Assembly (NCBI RefSeq): GCF_900129315.1
Contig: NZ_FQUS01000001.1
Coordinates: 124,001 to 188,000 of the forward strand
Reading direction: 5' to 3'
From: Fodinibius roseus
GTDB lineage: Bacteria > Bacteroidota > Rhodothermia > Balneolales > Balneolaceae
DNA length: 64,000 bases
Part shown: positions 34,924 through 44,077 of the stretch, piece by piece
Layout of the letters: each line of letters starts with the position of its first letter
How positions within the stretch are numbered: position 1 is the stretch's first letter
Position numbers and translations under genes: made by a program
The notes under the pieces: model-generated
Seen by the model: only the letters and a program-made list of their open reading frames with translations
What the model was told of the DNA's origin: nothing
Databases searched by the model: none

Positions 34924-35304
34924 TCAACAGGTAGAATGGATGAGAGCCCCCGCAGGTTTTGTTTCCCGCAGCTTATTGTATTTAGCTACGGCTGCTTCGG
35001 TCTGCAGGATATGATACGGAACGGCGTGCTGCTTTAAAAATGTTTCAGCCTGTTGGCTTGTTTTGAGCCGTTCGTTGAATCCTTTTGAGAGAACGACTAC
35101 CTCGGCTCCCTGTTCCAGCAGTTCCCGGATATCAGCGGGCTGAATGCCCGGGCTGTGATGTGTTCCGGTTTCATTCCAGTCCCACTCCCGCGATCCGCCT
35201 GGGTAGAGCTTCGCGTCTTTATAATGTTGTCCCTCACTGATTGAAATTTCTCCCCATTCAATGGAATTAATTTTTGGGGATATGTTTTTACTGTTCATCA
35301 TCAT
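34924..35304 (-). CDS. Mth938-domain protein (DUF498/NDUFAF3 family)
   Basis: 126 residues. The Mth938 core is clear: KDAKLYPGGSREWDWNETG (29-47), HSPGIQPADIRELLEQGAEVVVLSKG and ending NKLRETKPAGALIHSTC. The family includes human NDUFAF3, a complex I assembly factor, and archaeal Mth938 of unknown reaction. No signal peptide, so cytosolic. It lies upstream of nuoA on the same strand, with 190 bp between, so a role in complex I assembly is attractive but is inference from family and position. Confidence 0.85.
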   Translation of the reverse strand: MMMNSKNISPKINSIEWGEISISEGQHYKDAKLYPGGSREWDWNETGTHHSPGIQPADIRELLEQGAEVVVLSKGFNERLKTSQQAETFLKQHAVPYHILQTEAAVAKYNKLRETKPAGALIHSTC

Positions 35305-35386
35305 AGTGAAAGTGGTTTTTCAATTAAGAAGGAGATCATCCAAACAAAAAACAGTTGAAATACGTTTAAGAATAAGTAGTATATAG

Positions 35387-35417
35387 TTTACGGGTACCCA
35401 AAAAATCAGTAAATTTG
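35387..35417 (+). promoter_or_regulatory. Bacteroidota-type promoter upstream of the BFN gene
   Basis: TTTA, a 19-base spacer, and TAAATTTG fit the Bacteroidota pattern TTTG-N19/20-TAnnTTTG with one mismatch in the -33 element. It lies about 40 bp before the proposed TTG start, in the divergent gap between this gene and the Mth938 gene. Confidence 0.45.
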
Positions 35418-35457
35418 TATCCATTAATTAAGAACTCTAAAAGTAACTCTTATAACT

Positions 35458-36030
35458 TTGGATAAAATCAAGATGGACATATTAGGGCTTTCTACCAGTC
35501 CCAGCAGTGGAGGAGCCTATGCTTTGATTCTGAATGAAGTGCACGGAAACCGTCGTCTGCCTATCATTATTGGCACGTTTGAAGCACAGGCTATCGCTCT
35601 TGAACTGGAGCATATCAAACCGCCGAGGCCCATGACACACGATTTGTTGAAGAATATGGTCCAGGCATTTGGTGCGGAAGTGCATCAGGTGTTTATCAAT
35701 GATCTAAGCGAAGGAACATTTTTTGCAAAAATTATTTATGACGATAACGGCGAAGAGCGAGAACAGGATGCACGTCCCAGTGATGCAATAGCGCTTGCGG
35801 TGCGTTTTGATGCCTCTATTTATGTGGATAGCGAGATTCTGGAGGAAGCCGGCATTGTTTCGGATTCGGAGCATGAGGGCGACTTGAGTGCTACGCCGAA
35901 AGAACAGAAGCAAACGGAGGAGATGAGCAAGCTCGAAAAACTTGAAAGTGAGCTGCAGACGGCTATCGACACCGAAAACTATGAAAAAGCTGCGCGCCTG
36001 CGGGATGAAATCCAGAAGCTCAAAAGTTGA
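35458..36030 (+). CDS. Bifunctional nuclease (BFN) family protein with UVR motif
   Basis: 190 residues. The N-terminal domain ILGLSTSPSSGGAYALIL, then GNRRLPIIIGTFEAQAIALELE (about 31-52) and ARPSDAIALAVR are characteristic of the BFN/DUF151 family, which has RNase and DNase activity in plants. The C-terminus (about 157-189) is a UVR motif, KLESELQTAIDTENYEKAA, as in UvrB/UvrC partners. The TTG start at 35458 gives MDKIKMDILG, which fits the family; an ATG five codons later is an alternative. Its stop overlaps the next start. The bacterial role is not established. Confidence 0.88.
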   Translation: MDKIKMDILGLSTSPSSGGAYALILNEVHGNRRLPIIIGTFEAQAIALELEHIKPPRPMTHDLLKNMVQAFGAEVHQVFINDLSEGTFFAKIIYDDNGEEREQDARPSDAIALAVRFDASIYVDSEILEEAGIVSDSEHEGDLSATPKEQKQTEEMSKLEKLESELQTAIDTENYEKAARLRDEIQKLKS

Positions 36031-37652
36031 AGCCATTGCACAGAACTAATTGCTCCTTTCAGAACCTCCCGTTTTCCGGGCTTTTCAAAACATACGTTTC
36101 GGACTTTTCGGAAGTCAGCGCTTTTTACGACTACAACCCTTTTGATGCTGAGTCGGTGGAAGCAAAGGCCCGGGAACTTTCCTACACCGGCGATCGACGC
36201 CGGATGGCGAAGCTTCTCAAAGATTTTAACGACCCCTATGAGCTGCAGGAAGCTGCCCGGGACAACCTGGACCGCTTCAAAGAAGAGGAGGCACTGACGC
36301 TGGTCACCGGACAGCAGCTGGGGGTGTACGGGGGACCGCTTTACACGGTGCTTAAAATAATCAGTACGATCCATCTTGCCCGGCAAACCGAAGCGCGGCT
36401 TGATCGTCCCGTTATACCGGTTTTTTGGCTGGCTGACGAAGACCACGACTACGATGAGATTCGCCGCCTACACCTGTTGGGCAGAGAGGAGCTGCAGACT
36501 TTCGAGCTGCCTTCCCGGCCGCAGCCACTGCCTCCGGTAGCGGATATCAGGCTGCCGGACGAACTCCTTCAGCTGCGAAGTCAAATTAGGGGAGAGCTGT
36601 ACGAAACCGATTTTTCGGCGGATGTGTGGCAGTTGTTAGACTGCTGTTTTCGTCCCGATACCACTTTTGCCAAAGCATTTGGCGATTTTATAACCCGCTT
36701 GTTCTCGAAACACGGCTTAGTGTTGGCCGGCAGTAACGACCCGGCCATCAAGGCACAGACCAAAGAGGTATTCCGGCGGTCGGTAGAGCACGCCGGGGCG
36801 GTCAGGGAGGCACTGGAAGCACAGAGCGAGCGGATTAGTGATCAGTTTTATCAGCAGGTTACGTTATATGATTCGAATCTCTTTTATTTTTCGGATGAGG
36901 GAAACCGCCTGAAAATTAGTGCAACGGATGCGGGCTGGGCGGCGGCAGGAGGCCGTGAATGGACCACCGGCGAGTTGTTGGAACAGATCGATAGTACGCC
37001 CGAACGCTTTTCGCCCAATGTGTTTCTTCGCCCGCTTCTGCAGGACCGGCTGTTACCCACCCTTGGGTATGTGGCGGGACCCGGAGAACTTGCATATTAC
37101 GGGCAGATGAAAAAACTGTACGGTTATTTTGAAGCGAAGATGCCTGTTATTTTCCCACGTATGACCGCTACGCTTGTGGAGCCGGCTATCAGCCGAATAC
37201 TGGGTGAATTGCCGTTCGAATTTTACGAATATGACAGGCGGATTGAGGACCTTGATTCCGCCTACATAGAGCGCACGGAAAAAATGGATATCGAGGCGGT
37301 CTTCTCGGAGTGGAAACGGAAGGTTGAACAGGTTGCCGATCCCAAAAAAGATAAGGTTGCTACCGTCGATCCCACACTGGAGGGCGCGGCCGGTAAGGCG
37401 ACGGCGGTGTATTTTGGGGAACTGGACAAGTTAAAAGGAAAGGTCTATCGAGCGGTCAAACAGCAGGATCAAACGCAACTGAATCGTATTCGCCGGATTA
37501 AACAGAACTTGTTTCCAAGGGATGGCTTGCAGGAACGCTCGGTTGCGGCCATCTATTTTATGAATAAGTACGGTGTCGACATGTGGGACAAGTTGCTGGA
37601 TGCTCTGGATGAGGGCGAGACCTTTGATGAGCACAAGTTAATCGAACTGTAG
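36027..37652 (+). CDS. bshC: Bacillithiol biosynthesis cysteine-adding enzyme
   Basis: 541 residues, full length. Family landmarks are LTLVTGQQLGVYGGPLYTVLK (about 91-111), PVFWLADEDHDYDEI (about 131-145) and PRMTATLVEPAISRIL. BshC joins cysteine to glucosaminyl-malate to give bacillithiol, the low-molecular-weight thiol of Firmicutes, Bacteroidota and some relatives. The start is a TTG overlapping the preceding stop by 4 bp. bshA and bshB are not in the window. Confidence 0.95.
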   Translation: MKPLHRTNCSFQNLPFSGLFKTYVSDFSEVSAFYDYNPFDAESVEAKARELSYTGDRRRMAKLLKDFNDPYELQEAARDNLDRFKEEEALTLVTGQQLGVYGGPLYTVLKIISTIHLARQTEARLDRPVIPVFWLADEDHDYDEIRRLHLLGREELQTFELPSRPQPLPPVADIRLPDELLQLRSQIRGELYETDFSADVWQLLDCCFRPDTTFAKAFGDFITRLFSKHGLVLAGSNDPAIKAQTKEVFRRSVEHAGAVREALEAQSERISDQFYQQVTLYDSNLFYFSDEGNRLKISATDAGWAAAGGREWTTGELLEQIDSTPERFSPNVFLRPLLQDRLLPTLGYVAGPGELAYYGQMKKLYGYFEAKMPVIFPRMTATLVEPAISRILGELPFEFYEYDRRIEDLDSAYIERTEKMDIEAVFSEWKRKVEQVADPKKDKVATVDPTLEGAAGKATAVYFGELDKLKGKVYRAVKQQDQTQLNRIRRIKQNLFPRDGLQERSVAAIYFMNKYGVDMWDKLLDALDEGETFDEHKLIEL

Positions 37653-37654
37653 TG

Positions 37655-38248
37655 ATGGGGGCGGAAGAATCCAAAGAGGAACTCCGGGTGCTGCTGCGTT
37701 CAAAGCGGGCCCGTATTTCCGGTTCCGATTATGCAGCGTATTCAAAAAAAATCGTTGCAACACTTCAGCAGCAGCAGGAATTTCAGTCTGCAAAGACCAT
37801 TCACTGCTATGTATCTATAAATGAACGCCGGGAAGTAAACACCCGCTGGTTGATTAAAGCCATGATAAAAAGGGGAAAGCAGGTGGTGGTGCCGCTAACA
37901 CATTTTAAGGACAAAACGCTCACCCACTTTGAACTGGCCTCATTTGATGATCTTGTACCCCGTAAATGGGGGGGGCTGGAGCCAAAGCCCACAGATAGCC
38001 TAAGGCGCCATCCGTCTGAACTGGAGCTGGTTATTGTGCCGATGGTGGGAGGCGATGAACAGGGGCACCGGATCGGCTACGGAGCGGGGTTTTATGACCG
38101 TTTTTTAAAAAAAACCGTATGCCCGGCCATCGGGCTTTGTTTTGAGCAAAATATTATACCCATCCTGCCCACGGACGATCACGACGTATCCCTGGATAAA
38201 ATAATTACCGAAGAGCGGGTTATTGAGAGGGTGGGGGGCGCTGAATAA
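37655..38248 (+). CDS. 5-formyltetrahydrofolate cyclo-ligase
   Basis: 197 residues from the ATG at 37655; a GTG one codon earlier is also possible. The N-terminal LRVLLRSKRARIS, the central VPLTHFKDKTLTHFEL and the C-terminal VIVPMVGGDEQGHRIGYGAGFYDRFL (ATP-site GxGxGFYDR motif) define the MTHFS/YgfA family. It converts 5-formyl-THF to 5,10-methenyl-THF using ATP. It starts 2 bp after bshC ends. Confidence 0.93.
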   Translation: MGAEESKEELRVLLRSKRARISGSDYAAYSKKIVATLQQQQEFQSAKTIHCYVSINERREVNTRWLIKAMIKRGKQVVVPLTHFKDKTLTHFELASFDDLVPRKWGGLEPKPTDSLRRHPSELELVIVPMVGGDEQGHRIGYGAGFYDRFLKKTVCPAIGLCFEQNIIPILPTDDHDVSLDKIITEERVIERVGGAE

Positions 38249-38630
38249 CCCGATAGCTTGTATTTTTTGATCTATTTAGCCGATGCAATGTTTTGAGGAT
38301 GGAAGGTTAGGGACGGAGACCGTAAAGTGGAGGCCAGACCGTTAGGGTAGGAGGTCGGACAGACGGCCGTGGCAAAAGACTTGGAACCTCCCTGATCTAC
38401 CTTGTCTGGGCTTGACAATAATCGCAGACATGATATTATGGAGTCATTTATACGAGGAGCGGTTTTCGTTGTTTTTTTCGTAACATTCTGCGGTTATCTC
38501 CGTAAAAGATAGAGGTAGCTAAAGAAGCCTTCAAGTACGGTTGTCTTATCCTCCAGATCATTTGAGGGATCATTGAGTGGAGTATCGGGAATTGCAAAGT
38601 CAACTTTGTTAACGCAAAACGAGAAAAGTT
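38249..38630. other. Intergenic region upstream of the PspC gene
   Basis: This 382-bp gap holds a promoter-like pair TTGACA (38412-38417) and TATTAT (38434-38439) with a 16-base spacer, about 190 bp before the PspC start. A 68-codon minus-strand frame at 38448-38654 overlaps the PspC start and has no family features. Nothing else is recognised. Confidence 0.4.
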
Positions 38631-39311
38631 ATGACGGCCAAGACGCGACAACAATCCGGCACGCAGTCCATCGATTCACTCATGGATTTTGAAGATCACG
38701 AGCTTCAGCAGACGCTGAACGAATTTCTGGAGGATGAACAAAAGGAAAATACGAATATCTGGAATTTTTCCACTATCGCGGGTATTGCGATGTTCCTGGT
38801 CATTATGGTTTATATGATTCAAAGCATTATCGGGCTTAATTTGGGCCCCGACCTGTCCGGAATCGTGGAGTATTTGCCGCTTGTCGGTGGCATATTGGTT
38901 ACGCTGGTGGGATTTGGCTTTTTCGTGGGCGACCGCAGGCGGGAACGACAGGCCAAGAAGAAGAAAAAAAGCCGGCAGAAAAGCAGGTATGACTTTGAAT
39001 CGATGGATGATCGTCAGGGGGACGTTAACTTCGAAAACGATCTTGGCCGGAAGCGCACCGGCCGCCGTTTTTCAGATGAGAAGTACCAGTTCGACCGTTA
39101 CGCCTTCCGCCAGCGAAAAAAACTATATAAGTCCCGCTCCAACAAAAAACTGGCCGGGGTATGCGGAGGCCTGGCCGAATACTTCGGGATCAGCACGACC
39201 GTCGTGCGGTTTCTGTTTGTCTTTGCCTTCTTTGCCGGTTCCGGAACGTCGCTCCTGCTGTACATCGCCCTCGCTATTGCCCTTGATAAAGAACCCCAGA
39301 AGCCTTTGTAA
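38631..39311 (+). CDS. PspC-domain membrane protein
   Basis: 226 residues. Two membrane helices lie at about 47-64 and 82-102, followed by a strongly basic and acidic linker (KKKKKSRQKSRY). The C-terminus (from about 167) is a PspC domain: LYKSRSNKKLAGVCGGLAEYFGIS, a helix and LLYIALAIALDK. PspC proteins respond to envelope stress; the N-terminal extension differs from the enteric form. The last codons, AAG CCT TTG TAA, are part of the left end of a MITE-like repeat. Confidence 0.88.
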   Translation: MTAKTRQQSGTQSIDSLMDFEDHELQQTLNEFLEDEQKENTNIWNFSTIAGIAMFLVIMVYMIQSIIGLNLGPDLSGIVEYLPLVGGILVTLVGFGFFVGDRRRERQAKKKKKSRQKSRYDFESMDDRQGDVNFENDLGRKRTGRRFSDEKYQFDRYAFRQRKKLYKSRSNKKLAGVCGGLAEYFGISTTVVRFLFVFAFFAGSGTSLLLYIALAIALDKEPQKPL

Positions 39312-39441
39312 AACCGTTGTTTTGCCCGATTCCTGCATTTTCGCGGTTTCAAAATCCTCACCTGCAGGCTTATATACACCGCGGTTTTGACATCGGTCAG
39401 GGGTTGGTATTGAACAAAACTCCTGGTTTTTCAAAGCCCTC
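39301..39441 (+). repeat. MITE-like repeat, copy B (abutting the PspC stop codon)
   Basis: About 140 bp, starting AGCCTTTGTAAAACCGT and ending GGTTTTTCAAAGCCCTC, with GCGGTTTTGACATCGGTCAGG inside. The left terminal repeat supplies the last codons and the stop of the PspC gene. The rest of the gap to tmk (to 39724) contains no recognised gene. Confidence 0.8.
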
Positions 39442-39724
39442 AACCCCAGGGAATGGATCCGTTCGATTTCTGATTGGGATTTTTCACAAAGGTATATATA
39501 ATGGCTACTGTTTAGTTCGGTTGGTTTCATATACCCTTTTCATATAGTGTCTATAAAGACCGGAAACAATGTTTTCAAAAGACCTTGACCGGAGCTCCGG
39601 CCCGCTGACATGCCGTCCGGCCCGCTAAACGCGGGAGGAAGACCTTTAAAATCCGGTTCGATGGGACAGAGATGATTGTTATATTCCCCCTGAAAATTGA
39701 AACCGGATTAAACCCAGGGAATAC

Positions 39725-40339
39725 GTGTTTATAACTTTTGAAGGGATTGATGGCAGTGGAAAGTCAACGCAAATCACACATTTGAGAGATCATCTGGAGG
39801 GAAAGGGGGCTGAAGTCGAGGTCTTTCGTGATCCCGGGGGGCCCGAAGTTTCGGAAAAAGTGCGAGACATCCTGCTGAACCCGAACTATGAAGTGGATCC
39901 TGTGACGGAGCTGCTTCTTTTCTCCGCTGCGCGCTCACAGCTGGTGGCTGAAGAGGTCTTGCCCGCCCTCCAGGCGGGGTCGGTGGTTATCCTGGATCGC
40001 TTTTACGATTCTACTACCGCCTACCAGGGATATGGACGGGGCTCCCTTCCGCTGAATGAGATTGATCGTATGAATCGTATTGCCAGCCATAAGCGCAGGC
40101 CCGACCTTACCATCTATATGAAAGTGTCGCTGGAGGAAGCTAAAAAACGCATGGGCGAAAAGCACAGGGACCGTATGGAACAGTCCGGGGATACTTTTTT
40201 TCAAAAGGTCATTGCCGGGTTTGATGAGATGTCCACAACTAAAGAGCGTTTTTTTACGGTTGATGCCACGCAGTCTCCCGAAAAGGTTCAGCAACAGATC
40301 TGGAACCATGTTCAAACGCACTTTCTCCGCCGCGGTTAG
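39725..40339 (+). CDS. tmk: Thymidylate kinase
   Basis: 204 residues, full length. P-loop FEGIDGSGKST (5-15), the DR-type motif with FRDPGGPEVSEKVRDILLN (34-52), DRFYDSTTAYQGYGRG (about 93-108) and a short lid region KHRDRME. It phosphorylates dTMP to dTDP. The start is GTG. The DPGG motif, rather than EPGG, is common in Bacteroidota-like enzymes. Confidence 0.95.
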   Translation: MFITFEGIDGSGKSTQITHLRDHLEGKGAEVEVFRDPGGPEVSEKVRDILLNPNYEVDPVTELLLFSAARSQLVAEEVLPALQAGSVVILDRFYDSTTAYQGYGRGSLPLNEIDRMNRIASHKRRPDLTIYMKVSLEEAKKRMGEKHRDRMEQSGDTFFQKVIAGFDEMSTTKERFFTVDATQSPEKVQQQIWNHVQTHFLRRG

Positions 40340-40371
40340 TTTGAGGATTAGTGTTGGCCATTATTAACTTT

Positions 40372-40413
40372 TTGGAGAGGGATACGGGCTGGTTGGAGAG
40401 AGATACGGGTTGG
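40372..40413. repeat. Imperfect 21-bp tandem direct repeat
   Basis: TTGGAGAGGGATACGGGCTGG is followed at once by the same sequence with two changes. It lies in the gap after tmk. No function can be assigned. Confidence 0.65.
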
Positions 40414-40599
40414 CGTATGTTTGCGCTGTCAATTTTCTTAATGGGTTAAAAATGCCTCGAAATTAACGGCGAAATTAATTGCTGATGAGCCAAAAAATGC
40501 GTAAATTTATCGCATTGTGGGTGAGTCCTACTTTAAAACTGGATAATCTCTTTTATCGTTTCAATTAGTAACTTTAACCAATCTTGAAGTATATAAATT

Positions 40600-41106
40600 A
40601 TGGCGCACGAAAGAATCGAAGTTGATCTGCCCTTGGCCAAAGTCTATGAATATTTAAGCGATCCTACCTATTTCCCTCACTACTTTGAACGAATTAATCG
40701 AGTTAAGAAAATAAATTCTCAAACATTTGAATTTTCAACGCTAATGGGAGGTGAAAAATTTGAATGGACAACGAATATCATTGATAACTTGCGCAATACC
40801 CGGTTTGCCTGGATTACGATTAACGGTAACCTCAATCAAACCGGAACCGTTCGCTTTACTCCACTCGATAATGGCGAACGCACCCGGGTCGATTTCAGCC
40901 TCGATTACCGGACATTTTATGGAGAGCCTGATGAAGAATTAGCTAAATTTATTCAGGGGCTTCCCGCACAAATGAAAAAAGATCTGCAGCGTTTCAAGGA
41001 AGAGGTTGAGTCGGATACCTTCAAAGAAAAAGCTGAAGCCACTCTCGAGGAGATGGAAGCTGCTGTAGAGGCAGAAGAAGAGGAAGCTGAGGAAGCTGCT
41101 GCATAA
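40600..41106 (+). CDS. SRPBCC (START-like) family protein
   Basis: 168 residues. The first about 145 look like a polyketide cyclase/SRPBCC fold: IEVDLPLAKVYEYLSDPTYFPHYF at the start and a C-terminal helix LAKFIQGLPAQMKKDLQRFKEEVE. The last about 20 residues are a low-complexity acidic and Ala-rich tail (EEEEAEEAAA). Family members bind hydrophobic ligands; the ligand here is unknown. A clear terminator follows. Confidence 0.75.
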   Translation: MAHERIEVDLPLAKVYEYLSDPTYFPHYFERINRVKKINSQTFEFSTLMGGEKFEWTTNIIDNLRNTRFAWITINGNLNQTGTVRFTPLDNGERTRVDFSLDYRTFYGEPDEELAKFIQGLPAQMKKDLQRFKEEVESDTFKEKAEATLEEMEAAVEAEEEEAEEAAA

Positions 41107-41127
41107 ATGATTGCCATTTTTGGGCTT

Positions 41128-41161
41128 AAATGCGCACTTTTTCCAGGTGCGCATTTTTTTT
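41128..41161 (+). terminator. Intrinsic terminator after the SRPBCC gene
   Basis: AAATGCGCAC and GTGCGCATTT form a 10-bp stem with a 9-nt loop, and eight T residues follow. It ends the SRPBCC transcript and separates it from aroE. Confidence 0.85.
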
Positions 41162-41182
41162 GCCAATCCAGTGTCAAGATAT

Positions 41183-42049
41183 ATGACTCTTTCATTATTT
41201 CTGGAAAGTGATAAGGCCGGTACGCCGCATTATGCCTTATTCGGGAATCCCGTAGAGCACAGTCTCTCTCCGCTCATGCATAATACGGCCCTCGATTTTT
41301 ATGGTTCGGAGGCTCGTTATTATGCCATAGAACTTCAACCTGACGAGTTGAGCCGGCTGGCCTCCTATTTTAACGAGGATGCCTTCCTCGGGGGAAATAT
41401 CACCCTGCCTTACAAACAGGTAATTGCAGATTATTTGGATACGGTCGATTCTGTGGCAGAGTCGATCGGCGCGGTGAATACCATTGTAAAGAAAGGAGAA
41501 GGAGTCCGACTGCAGGGATATAATACCGATGTCCACGGCTTTTTGGCGCCTCTGGGGGACTATGTCCACCAGCTGCAACGAAATCGTGCCATTGTGTTTG
41601 GAACCGGCGGGGCTTCCCGGGCGGTTGTTACGGCACTGACTGAGCTCGGGATGGATGAACTGTACCTGGTATCCCGGAATCCGGGAAAGGTTGACTCATT
41701 CAACCATTATCCGGCCGTTTCGGTTATTTCCTATCACGAATGGACCTCCTATGCCGAGGAATCCAGGCTTATCGTTAATACCACGCCCCTCGGGATGGAT
41801 CCCCGGGTGGACACGTCCCCTGTAAAGGAGTCTGACCAGGAATATTTGTCCGGCCGCATTTGTTATGATGTGGTTTATAATCCAATGAAGACAAAGTTCC
41901 TGGCCCTGGCCGAGCAGGCCGGTGCAACAACCATAGGGGGACTGGAAATGTTGATTCAACAGGGCAGCCGTTCGTTTGAATACTGGACGGGTCGTTCTTT
42001 TCCCCTTGATAACGTTCGAAAGCGGTTGTATGCGCATTTCCGGCAATGA
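41183..42049 (+). CDS. aroE: Shikimate dehydrogenase
   Basis: 288 residues from the ATG at 41183; the longer frame starts inside the preceding terminator region and is rejected. Shikimate-site motifs are FGNPVEHSLSPLMHN and NITLPYKQ (catalytic Lys). The NADP loop is VFGTGGASRAVVTAL (about 136-150). The ending GLEMLIQQGSRSFEYWTG is typical. It reduces 3-dehydroshikimate, upstream of the chorismate used by the trp operon 5 kb away. It overlaps pgeF by 20 bp. Confidence 0.95.
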   Translation: MTLSLFLESDKAGTPHYALFGNPVEHSLSPLMHNTALDFYGSEARYYAIELQPDELSRLASYFNEDAFLGGNITLPYKQVIADYLDTVDSVAESIGAVNTIVKKGEGVRLQGYNTDVHGFLAPLGDYVHQLQRNRAIVFGTGGASRAVVTALTELGMDELYLVSRNPGKVDSFNHYPAVSVISYHEWTSYAEESRLIVNTTPLGMDPRVDTSPVKESDQEYLSGRICYDVVYNPMKTKFLALAEQAGATTIGGLEMLIQQGSRSFEYWTGRSFPLDNVRKRLYAHFRQ

Positions 42050-42794
42050 TTTTTCATATCTTACGCCCGAGGCTCTCAGCGGCACAAAAGGTATTGATGC
42101 GTGGTTTACCCTTAAAAACGGGCACTATTCCTCGCGCGGCGGTCGCATTGAAGGACTGAACTTAGGTTTTAACACTACGGATCACGATACAGCTGTAACC
42201 CAAAACAGGTCTTTGCTGCTGTCAGATCTGGATGTGGATTCCGAGTGGATAGCTTATGCCGATCAGGTGCACAGTGATAACATCCAGGTCGTCAGTGAAG
42301 GCGGTACCTATTCGTCCACGGACGGACTTATTACTACGATGCCCGGACTTACGCTGGCCATACAGGTAGCTGATTGTGCTGCGGTCCTGCTGTGGGATGC
42401 CTCCAGTTATGTCGTAGGGGCCTTTCACGCGGGCTGGCGCGGTGCTGCCGCAGGAATTCTTTCCAAAGGGGTCCGGTCGATGGTACGGGAGGGGGCCGAT
42501 CCCGGCCGGATGGAGGCGTTTGTGAGCCCCTGTCTCTCACAAAAGAATTTTGAAGTGGGTACGGAGGTAGCAGAGCTTTTCCCCTCGTCGTTTGTGGATA
42601 CAACCAGCTACCGGAAGCCTCATGTCGATTTGAAAGGATATCTCGCAGCACAGCTTCGGGATGCAGGGCTTATAGCATCTAATTTGGAAGTACGGGGGGA
42701 GTGCACACTTGATGAGGGCGGTGACTTTTATTCCTACCGGCGTGAGGGAGGGGATAGCGGGCGAATGATGGCGCTGATTCGTCTGAACAGATAA
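42030..42794 (+). CDS. pgeF: Peptidoglycan editing factor / YfiH-type multicopper polyphenol oxidase family protein
   Basis: 254 residues from the ATG at 42030, overlapping aroE in another frame. Family motifs are QVHSDNI (first His), VADCAAVLLWD (the metal Cys) and FHAGWRGAAAGI (second His). YfiH/PgeF proteins bind zinc or copper; reported activities include purine nucleoside phosphorylase-like action and clearing wrong muropeptides. The family call is firm; the specific activity is not tested by the sequence. Confidence 0.9.
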   Translation: MRISGNDFSYLTPEALSGTKGIDAWFTLKNGHYSSRGGRIEGLNLGFNTTDHDTAVTQNRSLLLSDLDVDSEWIAYADQVHSDNIQVVSEGGTYSSTDGLITTMPGLTLAIQVADCAAVLLWDASSYVVGAFHAGWRGAAAGILSKGVRSMVREGADPGRMEAFVSPCLSQKNFEVGTEVAELFPSSFVDTTSYRKPHVDLKGYLAAQLRDAGLIASNLEVRGECTLDEGGDFYSYRREGGDSGRMMALIRLNR

Positions 42795-42907
42795 GTCAAT
42801 AGTGCTGTGACCGGTTTCTACACAATTCCCGCATGGAAATTCCATTCTGAGTTGTACCGGTTTTTGTCTATCTTCGAGGGTCATTTGAATTTGAAGCAGT
42901 TGGATTA

Positions 42908-44059
42908 TTGAGTTCTAAAAAAAACATTGTCATCCTTGGTTCTACGGGTTCGATCGGTGTGCAGACGCTGGAAATCATCCGGGAGCATTCCGACCGGTTT
43001 CATGTATTGGCGCTGAGCTGTAACAGCAGCTGGGGAATGCTGGCCGAGCAGGTCAATGAATTTCGCCCCGAATATGCATTAATGGCAGAGGAAGATGGTT
43101 TTTCTTCCCTGAAAAAACGTATCCGTCATTCTGATACGACCTTGCTGGCGGGACCGGATGAACTGCTCCGCCTTGCCGCCCTGAAAGAAGCGGATATTAT
43201 TTTGAACAGCCTGGTGGGCTATGCCGGTTTTGAGCCTACGATAGAAGCCCTGAAATCCGGAAATAAGGTAGCGCTTGCGAACAAAGAGTCATTAGTCGTA
43301 GGGGGCGCGATTGTCCGTGATATCATCGGTGATCAGACCGATCGGCTTATCCCGGTCGATTCTGAACACAGCGCAATGCTGCAGTGTTTGATTGGTGAGC
43401 CCACAGACGAAGTGGAAAAACTTGTTATTACCGCCAGTGGGGGACCGTTTCGCACATGGTCCAAAAAACAGATGGAGCAGATTACCGTTAAGGAGGCACT
43501 GGATCATCCCAACTGGTCAATGGGATCCAAAATAACGGTCGATTCAGCTACGATGATGAACAAGGGGCTGGAGATTATTGAAGCGCACTGGATGTTTGAC
43601 ATTCCGCTGGAATGCATAGAAGCGGTTGTACACCCGCAAAGCATTGTCCATTCGGTCATAACCTTTAATGACGGGTCGAGCAAGGCTCAACTGGGACCCC
43701 CGACCATGAAGGTGCCTATTTTGTATGCATTGACATATCCGGATCGTATGACACTTGATGTGCCGCGTCTCAATTGGCAGCAGGCGTTTGATTTGACCTT
43801 CGAACCGGTGGATTATGACCGGTTTCCCTGTTTGGAATTGGCCCTGGAGGCGGCACGGCAGGGTGGTTTGGCCCCGGCTATCCTGAATGCAGCCAACGAG
43901 GTGGCGGTGGATCGGTTTCTAAACGAGGAAATTACGTATATTCAAATACCAGATGTTATTGAAAGCTGTTTAACCCGGCTAAATAATTCAGGAACAGTTT
44001 CGTTAGACACGTTAAAGAAAATTGATGAACAGGCCAGAAATATGGCCCGAACCATTTAA
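42908..44059 (+). CDS. dxr: 1-deoxy-D-xylulose-5-phosphate reductoisomerase
   Basis: 383 residues from a TTG at 42908. The NADPH loop ILGSTGSIG (9-17) is at the N-terminus. Active-site segments LANKESLVVGG, VDSEHSAMLQ, TASGGPF and HPNWSMGSKITVDSATMMNKGLEIIEA are intact, including the metal Asp and Glu residues. It commits carbon to isoprenoids via the MEP pathway, including the undecaprenyl carrier that polysaccharide synthesis needs. RseP follows 18 bp downstream. Confidence 0.97.
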   Translation: MSSKKNIVILGSTGSIGVQTLEIIREHSDRFHVLALSCNSSWGMLAEQVNEFRPEYALMAEEDGFSSLKKRIRHSDTTLLAGPDELLRLAALKEADIILNSLVGYAGFEPTIEALKSGNKVALANKESLVVGGAIVRDIIGDQTDRLIPVDSEHSAMLQCLIGEPTDEVEKLVITASGGPFRTWSKKQMEQITVKEALDHPNWSMGSKITVDSATMMNKGLEIIEAHWMFDIPLECIEAVVHPQSIVHSVITFNDGSSKAQLGPPTMKVPILYALTYPDRMTLDVPRLNWQQAFDLTFEPVDYDRFPCLELALEAARQGGLAPAILNAANEVAVDRFLNEEITYIQIPDVIESCLTRLNNSGTVSLDTLKKIDEQARNMARTI

Positions 44060-44077
44060 ACAGCACAGACACGTTTC

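Noticed and set aside
41111-41182. Longer aroE start
   Set aside because: It would be translated from the terminator hairpin at 41128-41161; the ATG at 41183 fits the family.
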